From Yersinia enterocolitica (GTDB taxonomy: Bacteria > Pseudomonadota > Gammaproteobacteria > Enterobacterales > Enterobacteriaceae), in assembly GCA_002082245.2 (NCBI GenBank), contig NBTC02000002.1, positions 4,588,001-4,652,000 of the forward strand: a DNA stretch of 64,000 nt, read 5' to 3'. Positions within the stretch are counted from its first letter, which is position 1. Each line of letters opens with the position of its first letter. The translations under genes were made by a program, and so were the position numbers. The notes under the pieces are model-generated. The model saw nothing but the letters and a program-made list of their open reading frames with translations. It was not told the DNA's origin and ran no database searches. Shown piece after piece: positions 58,024-64,000 of this stretch.

Positions 58024-59292
58024 ATGAGAAAACAAACCTTGGGCTGTTCAGTGAATCTCCTGCTTATCGCATTAGGTTTAGCCGTAACTGGGTATGCCAG
58101 TGCTGATGCTGACCTAATTGCACGTGGTGAGTACCTGACTAAGGCCGCTGACTGTGTGGCCTGCCATACCACCAAAGACGGTAAGCCTTTTGCCGGTGGA
58201 CTTGCCTTCAAGACGCCGATGGGCACGCTATATTCGCCCAACATCACGCCCGATAAAGAGACCGGAATTGGCAATTGGACGGATGAAGAGTTCTTGCGCG
58301 CATTACATGAAGGGAAAGGGAAAAATGGTGAGAATCTCTACCCAGCATTCCCTTACACCTCATATACCTTGTTGACGGATGCTGACGTCAAAGCCATTAA
58401 AGCCTATCTGTTTAGTCTGCCAGCAGTGCATCAAGCTAACCGCGAAAATGACATGCCTTTCCCATTCAACCAGCGTTGGGGATTGTGGTTCTGGAATTTG
58501 GTCAATTTCGAGGGGGAGCGCTTTCAGCCGGACAACACTAAAGATGCACAATGGAATCAGGGTGCTTACTTTGTTGAAGCATTGGGGCACTGCGCTGAGT
58601 GCCATACCCCGCGTAATATCACCATGGGGATGAAAGAGAGCAAAGCCTATGGGGGGGCAGAGATTAATGGTTGGACGGCGTTTAATATTACCTCTGATCC
58701 ACATGCCGGTATTGGCGGCTGGAGTCAGCAGCAGGTGGTGCAATATCTGCGCACCGGCCATGTTGACGGTAAAGCACAAGCTGCCGGGCCGATGGCTGAA
58801 GTTATTGAGAACAGTACTCGCCACCTGAGCGAGAGTGATCTCAATGCCATGGCGGTGTATCTGCGTACCCTGGAGCCATTAAATCCAGATGACGAAACCA
58901 AGAGTCGTTCGGATTGGGGGCAAGCGGCAAGTAGTGTTAATTCCTTACGCGGTATGCCTTTCACGGCAGATAACAACACTGACGGCGCGCGCCTGTATTT
59001 GGGGAACTGTGCCAGTTGCCACAGTTTCACCGGTGAGGGCGTGAAAGACGGTTATTACCCTTCATTGATGAAAAACTCGGTGGTCGGGGCATCCGAGCCC
59101 AATAACCTGATTAATGTGATTCTCCACGGTGTGTCACGCAAAACCAATGACGGTGAAGTATTTATGCCCGGATTTGCTAACACCTTAACCGATGAGCAGG
59201 TTGTTAGTTTGAGTCATTATCTGCTACAGCAATTCGGACAACCGGCACTGAATATAAAAGCCGATGATGTGAAGGCGCTGCGCGGGGAATAG
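58024..59292 (+). CDS. Sugar-acid dehydrogenase triheme cytochrome c subunit
   Basis: 422 residues. A Sec signal peptide (LLLIALGLAVTGYASA) precedes three CxxCH haem motifs: CVACH (about 43), CAECH (about 192) and CASCH (about 325). It is the membrane-anchored electron-transfer subunit, linking the flavoprotein to the quinone pool. It starts one base after the flavoprotein stop. A long hairpin terminator follows. Confidence 0.92.
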   Translation: MRKQTLGCSVNLLLIALGLAVTGYASADADLIARGEYLTKAADCVACHTTKDGKPFAGGLAFKTPMGTLYSPNITPDKETGIGNWTDEEFLRALHEGKGKNGENLYPAFPYTSYTLLTDADVKAIKAYLFSLPAVHQANRENDMPFPFNQRWGLWFWNLVNFEGERFQPDNTKDAQWNQGAYFVEALGHCAECHTPRNITMGMKESKAYGGAEINGWTAFNITSDPHAGIGGWSQQQVVQYLRTGHVDGKAQAAGPMAEVIENSTRHLSESDLNAMAVYLRTLEPLNPDDETKSRSDWGQAASSVNSLRGMPFTADNNTDGARLYLGNCASCHSFTGEGVKDGYYPSLMKNSVVGASEPNNLINVILHGVSRKTNDGEVFMPGFANTLTDEQVVSLSHYLLQQFGQPALNIKADDVKALRGE

Positions 59293-59294
59293 AA

Positions 59295-59332
59295 AATAAG
59301 CACAAGGAAACCCAGTTCCCTTGTGCTTATTT
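59295..59332 (+). terminator. Terminator of the dehydrogenase operon
   Basis: AAATAAGCACAAGGAA and TTCCCTTGTGCTTATTT pair with a single bulge around a short loop; usable in both directions. Confidence 0.85.
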
Positions 59333-59438
59333 CTGATTTATCTGTGAGGGGAAAATAACCCATATAACGATGCAGCGATGTTTGATAGTAAGTTAGATAT
59401 TAAATTTTATTTTTTAACTAATATTATCAATATTGTTC

Positions 59439-59879
59439 TTATTTAACCTTCTCATTATGCCAATGCATTAATGTATATTCGCCATCATTACTGATGCCGG
59501 TGGCAATAGCTACCCACCCCTGTTTTTGATAAAACGCCAGCGCCTGCTGGTTTTTTGCCAGACATTTGAGTGAGCCGTGGCTGGTAAATAGCTGTTGTGC
59601 TGCCTGCAATAAGGCTTTTCCCGTACCGGACTGTTGTAGTTCAGGGGCAATAAACAGATGATGCAGGAAACTCTCTTCCATAAAAATTGAGGCAAAACCT
59701 AAGTGTTGATCGCCATCAACGGCGACCAGCACAGTTTCACCAATGGTTGAGCGATCAAAATCTTCCAGCCTAAAGTGTTCAACGTCCAGCCAGGTAAAGG
59801 CTGCTTTACGTGATGCCAGATACAAGGTGCGCAGGAATGGCCGGTCACTTTCCTGATACTGACGAATCTTGATACTCAT
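59439..59879 (-). CDS. GNAT-family N-acetyltransferase
   Basis: 146 residues from the ATG at 59877-59879 (MSIKIRQYQESDRPFL); GGAGG lies 12 bases upstream. It has the GNAT core: LHHLFIAPELQQSGTGKALLQAA (acetyl-CoA loop QQSGTG, about 93-98) and NQQALAFYQKQGW. The N-terminus RQYQESDRPFLRTLYLASRKAAFTWLD resembles small-molecule acetyltransferases. The acceptor is unknown. It is divergent from the thiD leader. Confidence 0.82.
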   Translation of the reverse strand: MSIKIRQYQESDRPFLRTLYLASRKAAFTWLDVEHFRLEDFDRSTIGETVLVAVDGDQHLGFASIFMEESFLHHLFIAPELQQSGTGKALLQAAQQLFTSHGSLKCLAKNQQALAFYQKQGWVAIATGISNDGEYTLMHWHNEKVK

Positions 59880-59983
59880 CCTATGGTTATACCTCCAAAA
59901 CAGGGTGCTTTTGCGAAATTGATCATTGGTTGAGCCAATACATGATTGATCTTCTACCATCTGCCCATGATAATAACAATTCT

Positions 59984-60068
59984 GACTCGGGGTGCCTGCC
60001 ACAAACAGTGGCATGGCTGAGATATTACCCGTATTACCTGATCTGGATTATGCCAGCGTAGGGAAGTC
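59984..60068 (+). ncRNA. TPP riboswitch (THI element)
   Basis: Key conserved parts are present in order: GACTCGGGGTGCC, GGCTGAGATATTACCC, ACCTGATCTGGATTATGCCA, and GCGTAGGGAAGTC. The outer strands GACT and AGTC close the first stem. It resembles the E. coli thiM aptamer closely. It controls the downstream thiD, presumably lowering expression when thiamin pyrophosphate is plentiful. Confidence 0.95.
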
Positions 60069-60087
60069 TCGGCACCTTAGGGTTCCG

Positions 60088-60111
60088 CCTTCTTGACCGC
60101 CGGTTAGGAGG
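60088..60111 (+). promoter_or_regulatory. Riboswitch expression platform: anti-SD and SD
   Basis: AGGAGG at 60106-60111 serves the leader ORF; CCTTCT at 60088-60093 can pair with it (one G-U) across a 12-base loop, giving a possible translational off state. The pairing is an inference from the sequence. Confidence 0.5.
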
Positions 60112-60114
60112 AAT

Positions 60115-60207
60115 ATGTTCGTTCAACCTGCCGTTTTCTCTTTAGCTATTCTCGCTGTTGCTGCCATTCGATCTCCCATTGATATGAGTGTGGAGAGATA
60201 TTCATGA
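60115..60207 (+). CDS. 30-residue leader ORF coupled to thiD
   Basis: Begins ATG at 60115 directly after AGGAGG (three-base spacer) and ends TGA at 60205-60207, overlapping the thiD ATG by the ATGA arrangement. The peptide begins MFVQPAVFSLAILAVAAIRS and is hydrophobic at residues 3-18, ending with a charged tail (DMSVERYS). It is too short for ordinary gene finding. It lies between the TPP aptamer and thiD, so it is likely translated and could couple riboswitch output to thiD translation; the peptide itself may have no function. Confidence 0.6.
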   Translation: MFVQPAVFSLAILAVAAIRSPIDMSVERYS

Positions 60208-61004
60208 AGCGAATTAATGCACTCACGATTGCCGGAACTGACCCTAGCGGTGGGGCCGGTATTCAGGCTGATTTGAAAACTTTCTCTGCTTTGCAAGCTT
60301 ACGGCACCAGTGTGATCACCGCCTTGGTGGCACAAAATACCTGTGGTGTGCAGTCAGTTTATCCCATCGAACCGGCGTTTGTTGCAGCTCAACTCGATTC
60401 TGTTCTCAGTGATGTGCGCATCGATAGCGCGAAAATCGGTATGTTGGCTAATGCTGACATTGTCGAGATTGTTGCCACACAACTGCAACGTTATCCCATC
60501 CCATTTGTGGTGCTAGATACCGTTATGGTCGCCAAAAGCGGTGATCCATTATTGGCACCAGAGGCCGTAGACGCAGTACGTCAACTGCTGTTACCGCGAG
60601 TGGCTTTGATTACCCCGAATCTGCCAGAAGCAGCCGCGCTACTCAATTGCCAGCCTGCGCGCGATGAGCAACAAATGTGTGAACAGGGGCGAGCACTGTT
60701 GGCTCTGGGGTGTCAGGGAGTATTGATGAAAGGAGGGCATTTGAGCGGTGAAGATAGCCCCGATTGGCTGTTTACGGCACAAGGCGAACAGCGTTTTGTT
60801 ACCCGCAGAGTAAATACTCGCCATACCCACGGCACCGGCTGCACCTTATCGGCCGCATTGGCGGCCTTACGGCCACGGCTCCACGATTGGGCAGATACAG
60901 TGAATGCCGCCAAACACTATCTGCAAGGTGCATTAGAACAAGCCGATACCCTTGAAGTCGGACAGGGGGTCGGGCCGGTGCATCATTTTCACCGGTGGTG
61001 GTAA
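60204..61004 (+). CDS. thiD: Hydroxymethylpyrimidine phosphate kinase
   Basis: 266 residues. Family motifs: ALTIAGTDPSGGAGIQADLKTF at the start (HMP-binding); LDTVMVAKSGDPLL in the middle; the GTGCTLSAAL anion-hole loop with catalytic cysteine/aspartate region near residue 214. It phosphorylates hydroxymethylpyrimidine and its phosphate for thiamin synthesis. It stands alone here, without thiM, behind its own TPP riboswitch. Its own GGAGAG Shine-Dalgarno lies inside the leader ORF. Confidence 0.96.
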   Translation: MKRINALTIAGTDPSGGAGIQADLKTFSALQAYGTSVITALVAQNTCGVQSVYPIEPAFVAAQLDSVLSDVRIDSAKIGMLANADIVEIVATQLQRYPIPFVVLDTVMVAKSGDPLLAPEAVDAVRQLLLPRVALITPNLPEAAALLNCQPARDEQQMCEQGRALLALGCQGVLMKGGHLSGEDSPDWLFTAQGEQRFVTRRVNTRHTHGTGCTLSAALAALRPRLHDWADTVNAAKHYLQGALEQADTLEVGQGVGPVHHFHRWW

Positions 61005-61007
61005 TCC

Positions 61008-61119
61008 CCTTCGTCGTTGAAGTCGCCGGGGTGTTAGCTGCGCTCACCCCCCCGAATCACTGACTTGAGTCAGCTCATCGGGATGTGTTCACTTGCCGCC
61101 TACCTGTAGCTCCAATGAC
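61008..61119. repeat. ERIC-like element, tandem copy 1
   Basis: It has GTTAGCTGCGCTCACCCC, a GACTTGAGTC core, and TTGCCGCCTACCTGTAGCTC: a diverged ERIC in the orientation of the 13302 copy. Confidence 0.8.
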
Positions 61120-61128
61120 TTTGGGGAT

Positions 61129-61239
61129 CCTTCGTCCTTGAAGTCGCTGGGGTGTTAGCTGCGCTCACCCCCCGAATCACTGACTTGAGTCAGCTTATCG
61201 GGATGTGTTCACTTGCCGCCTACCTGTAGCTCCAATGAC
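61129..61239. repeat. ERIC-like element, tandem copy 2
   Basis: Nearly identical to copy 1 over about 111 bases (a few substitutions and one fewer C), 121 bases further on. It is a recent tandem duplication in the thiD / 61277-gene convergent gap. Confidence 0.82.
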
Positions 61240-61276
61240 GAAGTGCATGCCTTATTTATTGAAATGGCAGAGATTT

Positions 61277-62188
61277 TTATGCCAATAAATAGCGCTGAGT
61301 CATCGCAAACATCGCGATAGCACGTTGCAAGTGATGGGCATCAAAACGGTTAAGCAGATAGCTGTCCGCGCCTTTGCGTGGGCGGATACACAGTGAGAGT
61401 TTTGGCTCGCCTGTTTCATCGTTAATCAGATCAAATTGATAACTGCCGATATCTTTTTCATCTTCACGCCAGGAGATTTGTACCGCAGGTAATGGGTTGC
61501 CTGCGCTAGGTTGGCGAACGGCAAAAAAGTACTCTCCGGCCCAGAACCCGGCGTAATCCCCATCAGCCTGTAGATGTTTGGTGCGAAAAATAGGCGCATC
61601 GACTAACTGACGGATAGTCTCGGGCGTTATCTGTTGTCGGGTTTGTTGCCACAGCGGGGTGTCATTTTCAAGTTGCCAGCAGGCTGCACCAAGATAATCA
61701 TTCAATTCGCGCCAATCGGCATCGAGTTGCTGTAGCAACTCTTCATCGAGGATATTACGGTACTGCTGCATACCGCTGGGTTGTTCGCCCAATGTTTCGT
61801 AGGTGATTAACTCCATGGTGCGGGGTTTACGGCGAAAGCTCATCCACAACACGGCCTTCGGAATGCGAAATTCAATGGATTGAATGCTCAGACGATAGCG
61901 ATCGCCTTTATTCACCACAAAACCATTGGCTGTACCGCGCTTATTTTGGTAATTACGTACCACCACCACGCTATTTAGCCCCATCCAGCCAGTGACATAA
62001 TGCTCGCTGTCGGAATTGGCAACATCCAGATCGATAACCATCTGGATAATTTTATCCGTTTCAAGCTTAGCCAGCGGGTGGGCATCCCCGGCAGAGTAAT
62101 ACAGCTTCTCGGGTTCTTCGGGTAACTCAACGGTTAACATGGCATGGCCTTTTATCGGGTGGGCTCGGCTGATAGCTATCTGGTTCAT
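61277..62188 (-). CDS. Conserved-looking protein of unknown function
   Basis: 303 residues. I do not recognise the family. There is no signal peptide or membrane segment. The composition is ordinary for a soluble cytoplasmic protein: TGWMGLNSVVVVRNYQNKRG, a helical DEELLQQLDADWRELNDYLG stretch, and a C-terminal beta-rich IGSYQFDLINDETGEPKLSL. The ATG at 62188 has a weak ribosome-binding site; an internal ATG at 62140 with AAGG upstream would give 287 residues. Normal codon use suggests long residence in the genome. It is divergent from ivy. Confidence 0.6.
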   Translation of the reverse strand: MNQIAISRAHPIKGHAMLTVELPEEPEKLYYSAGDAHPLAKLETDKIIQMVIDLDVANSDSEHYVTGWMGLNSVVVVRNYQNKRGTANGFVVNKGDRYRLSIQSIEFRIPKAVLWMSFRRKPRTMELITYETLGEQPSGMQQYRNILDEELLQQLDADWRELNDYLGAACWQLENDTPLWQQTRQQITPETIRQLVDAPIFRTKHLQADGDYAGFWAGEYFFAVRQPSAGNPLPAVQISWREDEKDIGSYQFDLINDETGEPKLSLCIRPRKGADSYLLNRFDAHHLQRAIAMFAMTQRYLLA

Positions 62189-62377
62189 AGCTTAACTCAA
62201 GCTGTCATACAGATTGTGATATAACTGGAATTAGGATGAAAATTCGTGCTATGGATCAACTTTTTCGCCGGTTGATGGTCATAGACAGGCAAGCTAATAC
62301 CACGCCCGCTAAGCCGTTGCACAGAGCCTGGCTCACTGTCCGGCGAGTAGATTAATCAGATAATAAGGATTTCGATA

Positions 62378-62899
62378 ATGAAAGGTAACAAAACCCGCCA
62401 TTGTCTTGTGGCTGCGGTGATGCTCAGTGTCAGCTCCTGGGCTTTCGCGCAGCCAGCCACCACAACTGTCACAGCCACGTCAGTTGCCCAGACTTCTCCT
62501 GTCAAAAGCCGCCCGACCACGGCGGATCTGCTGCAACAGCCGGTGTATAAAAATAGCTGGCAAAAAATGGTGAAAAGCCAAAAGAATCTCCCCGCCTGGG
62601 CACGCAAAGGGGTGGGGACGTCAGCACCTTATGAGGTGATAAATTGGCAAGGGCAGCAATATAAGGTGGGGCGAATTTGTAAACCTCATGATTGCAGTAA
62701 TAACTTTATGTGGGTGGCGTTTAGTCAGGATAAAAAACAAGTATGGCAGGCATGGGGAATGCGTATTTCCGTGGCAGACAAGCCACAAGCACTTGATAAA
62801 CCGAGTGAGTTCGCGACCTATCAATGGCTCGGTCGTCCCAATGACAGTATCCAGGCCATGCTCAAAAAGCAGTTACAGCAAGATCCTAATTGGCACTGA
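62378..62899 (+). CDS. ivy: Ivy, inhibitor of vertebrate C-type lysozyme
   Basis: 173 residues. A signal peptide (LVAAVMLSVSSWAFA, cut near residue 24) is followed by a short Thr-rich spacer and the Ivy domain. The CKPHDC loop (residues 101-106), which plugs the lysozyme active site with its histidine in a disulphide-closed loop, is intact. It is periplasmic. It protects peptidoglycan from host lysozyme and possibly from the cell's own lytic enzymes. AAGGA precedes the ATG by eight bases. Confidence 0.93.
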   Translation: MKGNKTRHCLVAAVMLSVSSWAFAQPATTTVTATSVAQTSPVKSRPTTADLLQQPVYKNSWQKMVKSQKNLPAWARKGVGTSAPYEVINWQGQQYKVGRICKPHDCSNNFMWVAFSQDKKQVWQAWGMRISVADKPQALDKPSEFATYQWLGRPNDSIQAMLKKQLQQDPNWH

Positions 62900-62961
62900 T
62901 TGAGGCAGGCCGCTAATAAGTAAATTTATCTAGATTAATTGATTATATTGATGAAGATGTC

Positions 62962-63060
62962 ACTGGCGGATTTGAATGCTGGTTGCAGCGGCCTCGCAGC
63001 AGCGAGGCCTGAATCGTGAATGCAACCAACACAGCTACAACTTGAACGATGACGGGGATA
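62962..63060. repeat. Partial ERIC with the extra module, next to gutQ stop
   Basis: GATTTGAATGCTGGTTGCAG then CGGCCTCG...CGAGGCC echo the extra segment of the ERIC at 17.8 kb, and AACTTGAACGATGACGGGGA TA is an ERIC right end. The left ERIC half is lost. The end abuts the gutQ stop codon. Confidence 0.65.
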
Positions 63061-64000
63061 TCAACCAACGCCAGCTTGATGCAGGTCGTGCAGATTAATG
63101 GCTCCGACCAGTTTCCCATCCAGATTCACCACCGGTGCGGCACTGAGATGGTGCTGATGCAGTGCCTCCAGCGCTTCTCCTGCGCGCCATTGCTCAGGTA
63201 ATCGGTAGCCTGGCCGTGTGATGGCATTTTCTAAGGGTTGCTGTAAGGTGCCACCTTTTACCAGCCAGCGGCGTAAATCACCGTCAGTGAATACCCCCAC
63301 AACCCGTTGCTCCGGATCACATACAGCCACCAGCCCTAGTCCTGTACGGCTCAGTTCTAACATGGCTTCCATTACGCTGTCGGATTCATTCACCATCGGC
63401 AGGCGATCACCGGTTCTCATTAAGTGATGGACTCGATTAAGTAGCCTTGCGCCCAAGCTGCCGCCAGGATGTGAGCGGGCAAAATCTTCTGCACCGAAAC
63501 CGCGATGGCGCATTAATGCCATTGCCAGAGCGTCCCCCATCATCAGGGTATTAACCGCGCTGGAGGTAGGAGCCAATCCCATCGGGCAAGCTTCGTGTTC
63601 GACACTGATATCCAATACACAGGCAGCACCCAGCGCCAGCGGGGACTCTTTGCCGCCAGTGATGGCAATCACGGGGATCTGGCTATCCGCCAACAAGGGC
63701 AGAATCAGGTCCAGTTCTTTGGCGCGCCCTGAGTAGGAGATAAAAATCACCACATCCTGAGGGCCAATCATGCCCAAATCGCCGTGCAATGCTTCCGCCG
63801 GATGTACAAAGAAGGAGGGGGTGCCAGTGCTGGCCAGTGATGCAGCAATCTTTTTACCAATATGGCCAGATTTGCCAATCCCTGAAACTACAGCCTTACC
63901 GGTGCAGGCTAATAATAACTCACAGGCGCGGATAAAATTATCATCTAAACGTGACAGCAGCTTATGCGCTTCTGTCAGTTCAATTTCCAGTGTTTCACGG
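63061..64000 (-). CDS. gutQ: Arabinose-5-phosphate isomerase (5' end outside window)
   Basis: About 313 residues visible; the start is beyond base 64000. The SIS domain has VVSGIGKSGHIGKKIAASLASTG, FFVHPAEALHGDLGMI and CPMGLAPTSS; two C-terminal CBS domains follow (LMRTGDRLPMVNESDSVMEAM; VVGVFTDGDLRRWLVKGG; SAAPVVNLDGKLVGAINLHDL). It interconverts ribulose-5-phosphate and arabinose-5-phosphate. It resembles E. coli GutQ of the glucitol operon more than KdsD, from recall of the E. coli sequence, but I cannot align them here. Confidence 0.85.
   Translation of the reverse strand, partial: RETLEIELTEAHKLLSRLDDNFIRACELLLACTGKAVVSGIGKSGHIGKKIAASLASTGTPSFFVHPAEALHGDLGMIGPQDVVIFISYSGRAKELDLILPLLADSQIPVIAITGGKESPLALGAACVLDISVEHEACPMGLAPTSSAVNTLMMGDALAMALMRHRGFGAEDFARSHPGGSLGARLLNRVHHLMRTGDRLPMVNESDSVMEAMLELSRTGLGLVAVCDPEQRVVGVFTDGDLRRWLVKGGTLQQPLENAITRPGYRLPEQWRAGEALEALHQHHLSAAPVVNLDGKLVGAINLHDLHQAGVG

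Noticed and set aside
1..64000. tRNA, rRNA, CRISPR array, prophage or insertion sequence
   Set aside because: I looked for tRNA-like cloverleaf and TTCGA loops, spaced direct repeats, integrase or transposase genes and found none.

Overview
The window is chromosomal DNA from an enterobacterium, almost certainly Yersinia. Gene order over most of it matches the Escherichia coli blocks hmp-glyA-hcaT-csiE, suhB-trmJ-iscRSUA-hscBA-fdx-iscX-pepB-sseB, yfhM-pbpC-ndk-rlmN and rodZ-ispG-hisS-yfgM-bamB-der-yfgJ-xseA-guaBA. ERIC repeats are frequent, and an exported beta-gamma-crystallin gene of the type first characterised in Y. pestis is present. The sequence fits the Y. pseudotuberculosis group, but I cannot fix the species.

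Layout. 1-4534: a minus-strand yhf operon (yhfZ-yhfY-yhfX-php-yhfU-yhfT, cut by the window edge) that lacks yhfW. 4799-7663: divergent hmp and glyA, with an NsrR-like box and a PurR-like box between them. 7901-10338: hcaT and csiE, convergent with overlapping stop codons. 10552-12230: zevA-zevB zinc transport genes with a Zur-like box across the start region. 12296-13428: suhB between two oppositely oriented 127-bp ERIC elements. 13475-20325: trmJ and the isc iron-sulphur operon, which has tandem IscR boxes and an ERIC element between hscB and hscA. 20466-22800: pepB and sseB. 22908-26552: a large autotransporter joining a helical region to an AIDA-like beta passenger. 26977-34391: yfhM (alpha-2-macroglobulin) and pbpC.

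34556-36971: a crystallin gene whose reading frame breaks at a T8 tract; the next frame encodes a GNAT-like C-terminus. 37263-47356: ndk, rlmN, pilW, rodZ, ispG, hisS, yfgM, bamB, der. 47465-53463: an AEC-family transporter, yfgJ, xseA, guaB and guaA, with a fold-back element between guaB and guaA. 53716-55557: a second exported crystallin-like protein. 55861-59292: a three-subunit membrane FAD/Fe-S/cytochrome c sugar-acid dehydrogenase with a CRP-like site upstream. 59439-61004: a GNAT gene and, divergent from it, a TPP riboswitch, a 30-codon leader ORF and thiD. 61008-61239: tandem ERIC copies. 61277-64000: an unrecognised gene, ivy, and gutQ (cut by the window edge).

Functional themes are Fe-S assembly (IscR-regulated) beside Fe-S users (IspG, RlmN, the dehydrogenase), envelope defence and biogenesis (YfhM, PbpC, Ivy, BamB, YfgM, RodZ, autotransporter), and purine/one-carbon supply (GlyA, GuaB, GuaA). 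The least explained material is the pair of AT-rich crystallin genes inserted beside housekeeping genes. Next are the TPP-linked leader ORF overlapping thiD, the Zur box inside zevA, and the coiled-coil/AIDA autotransporter.
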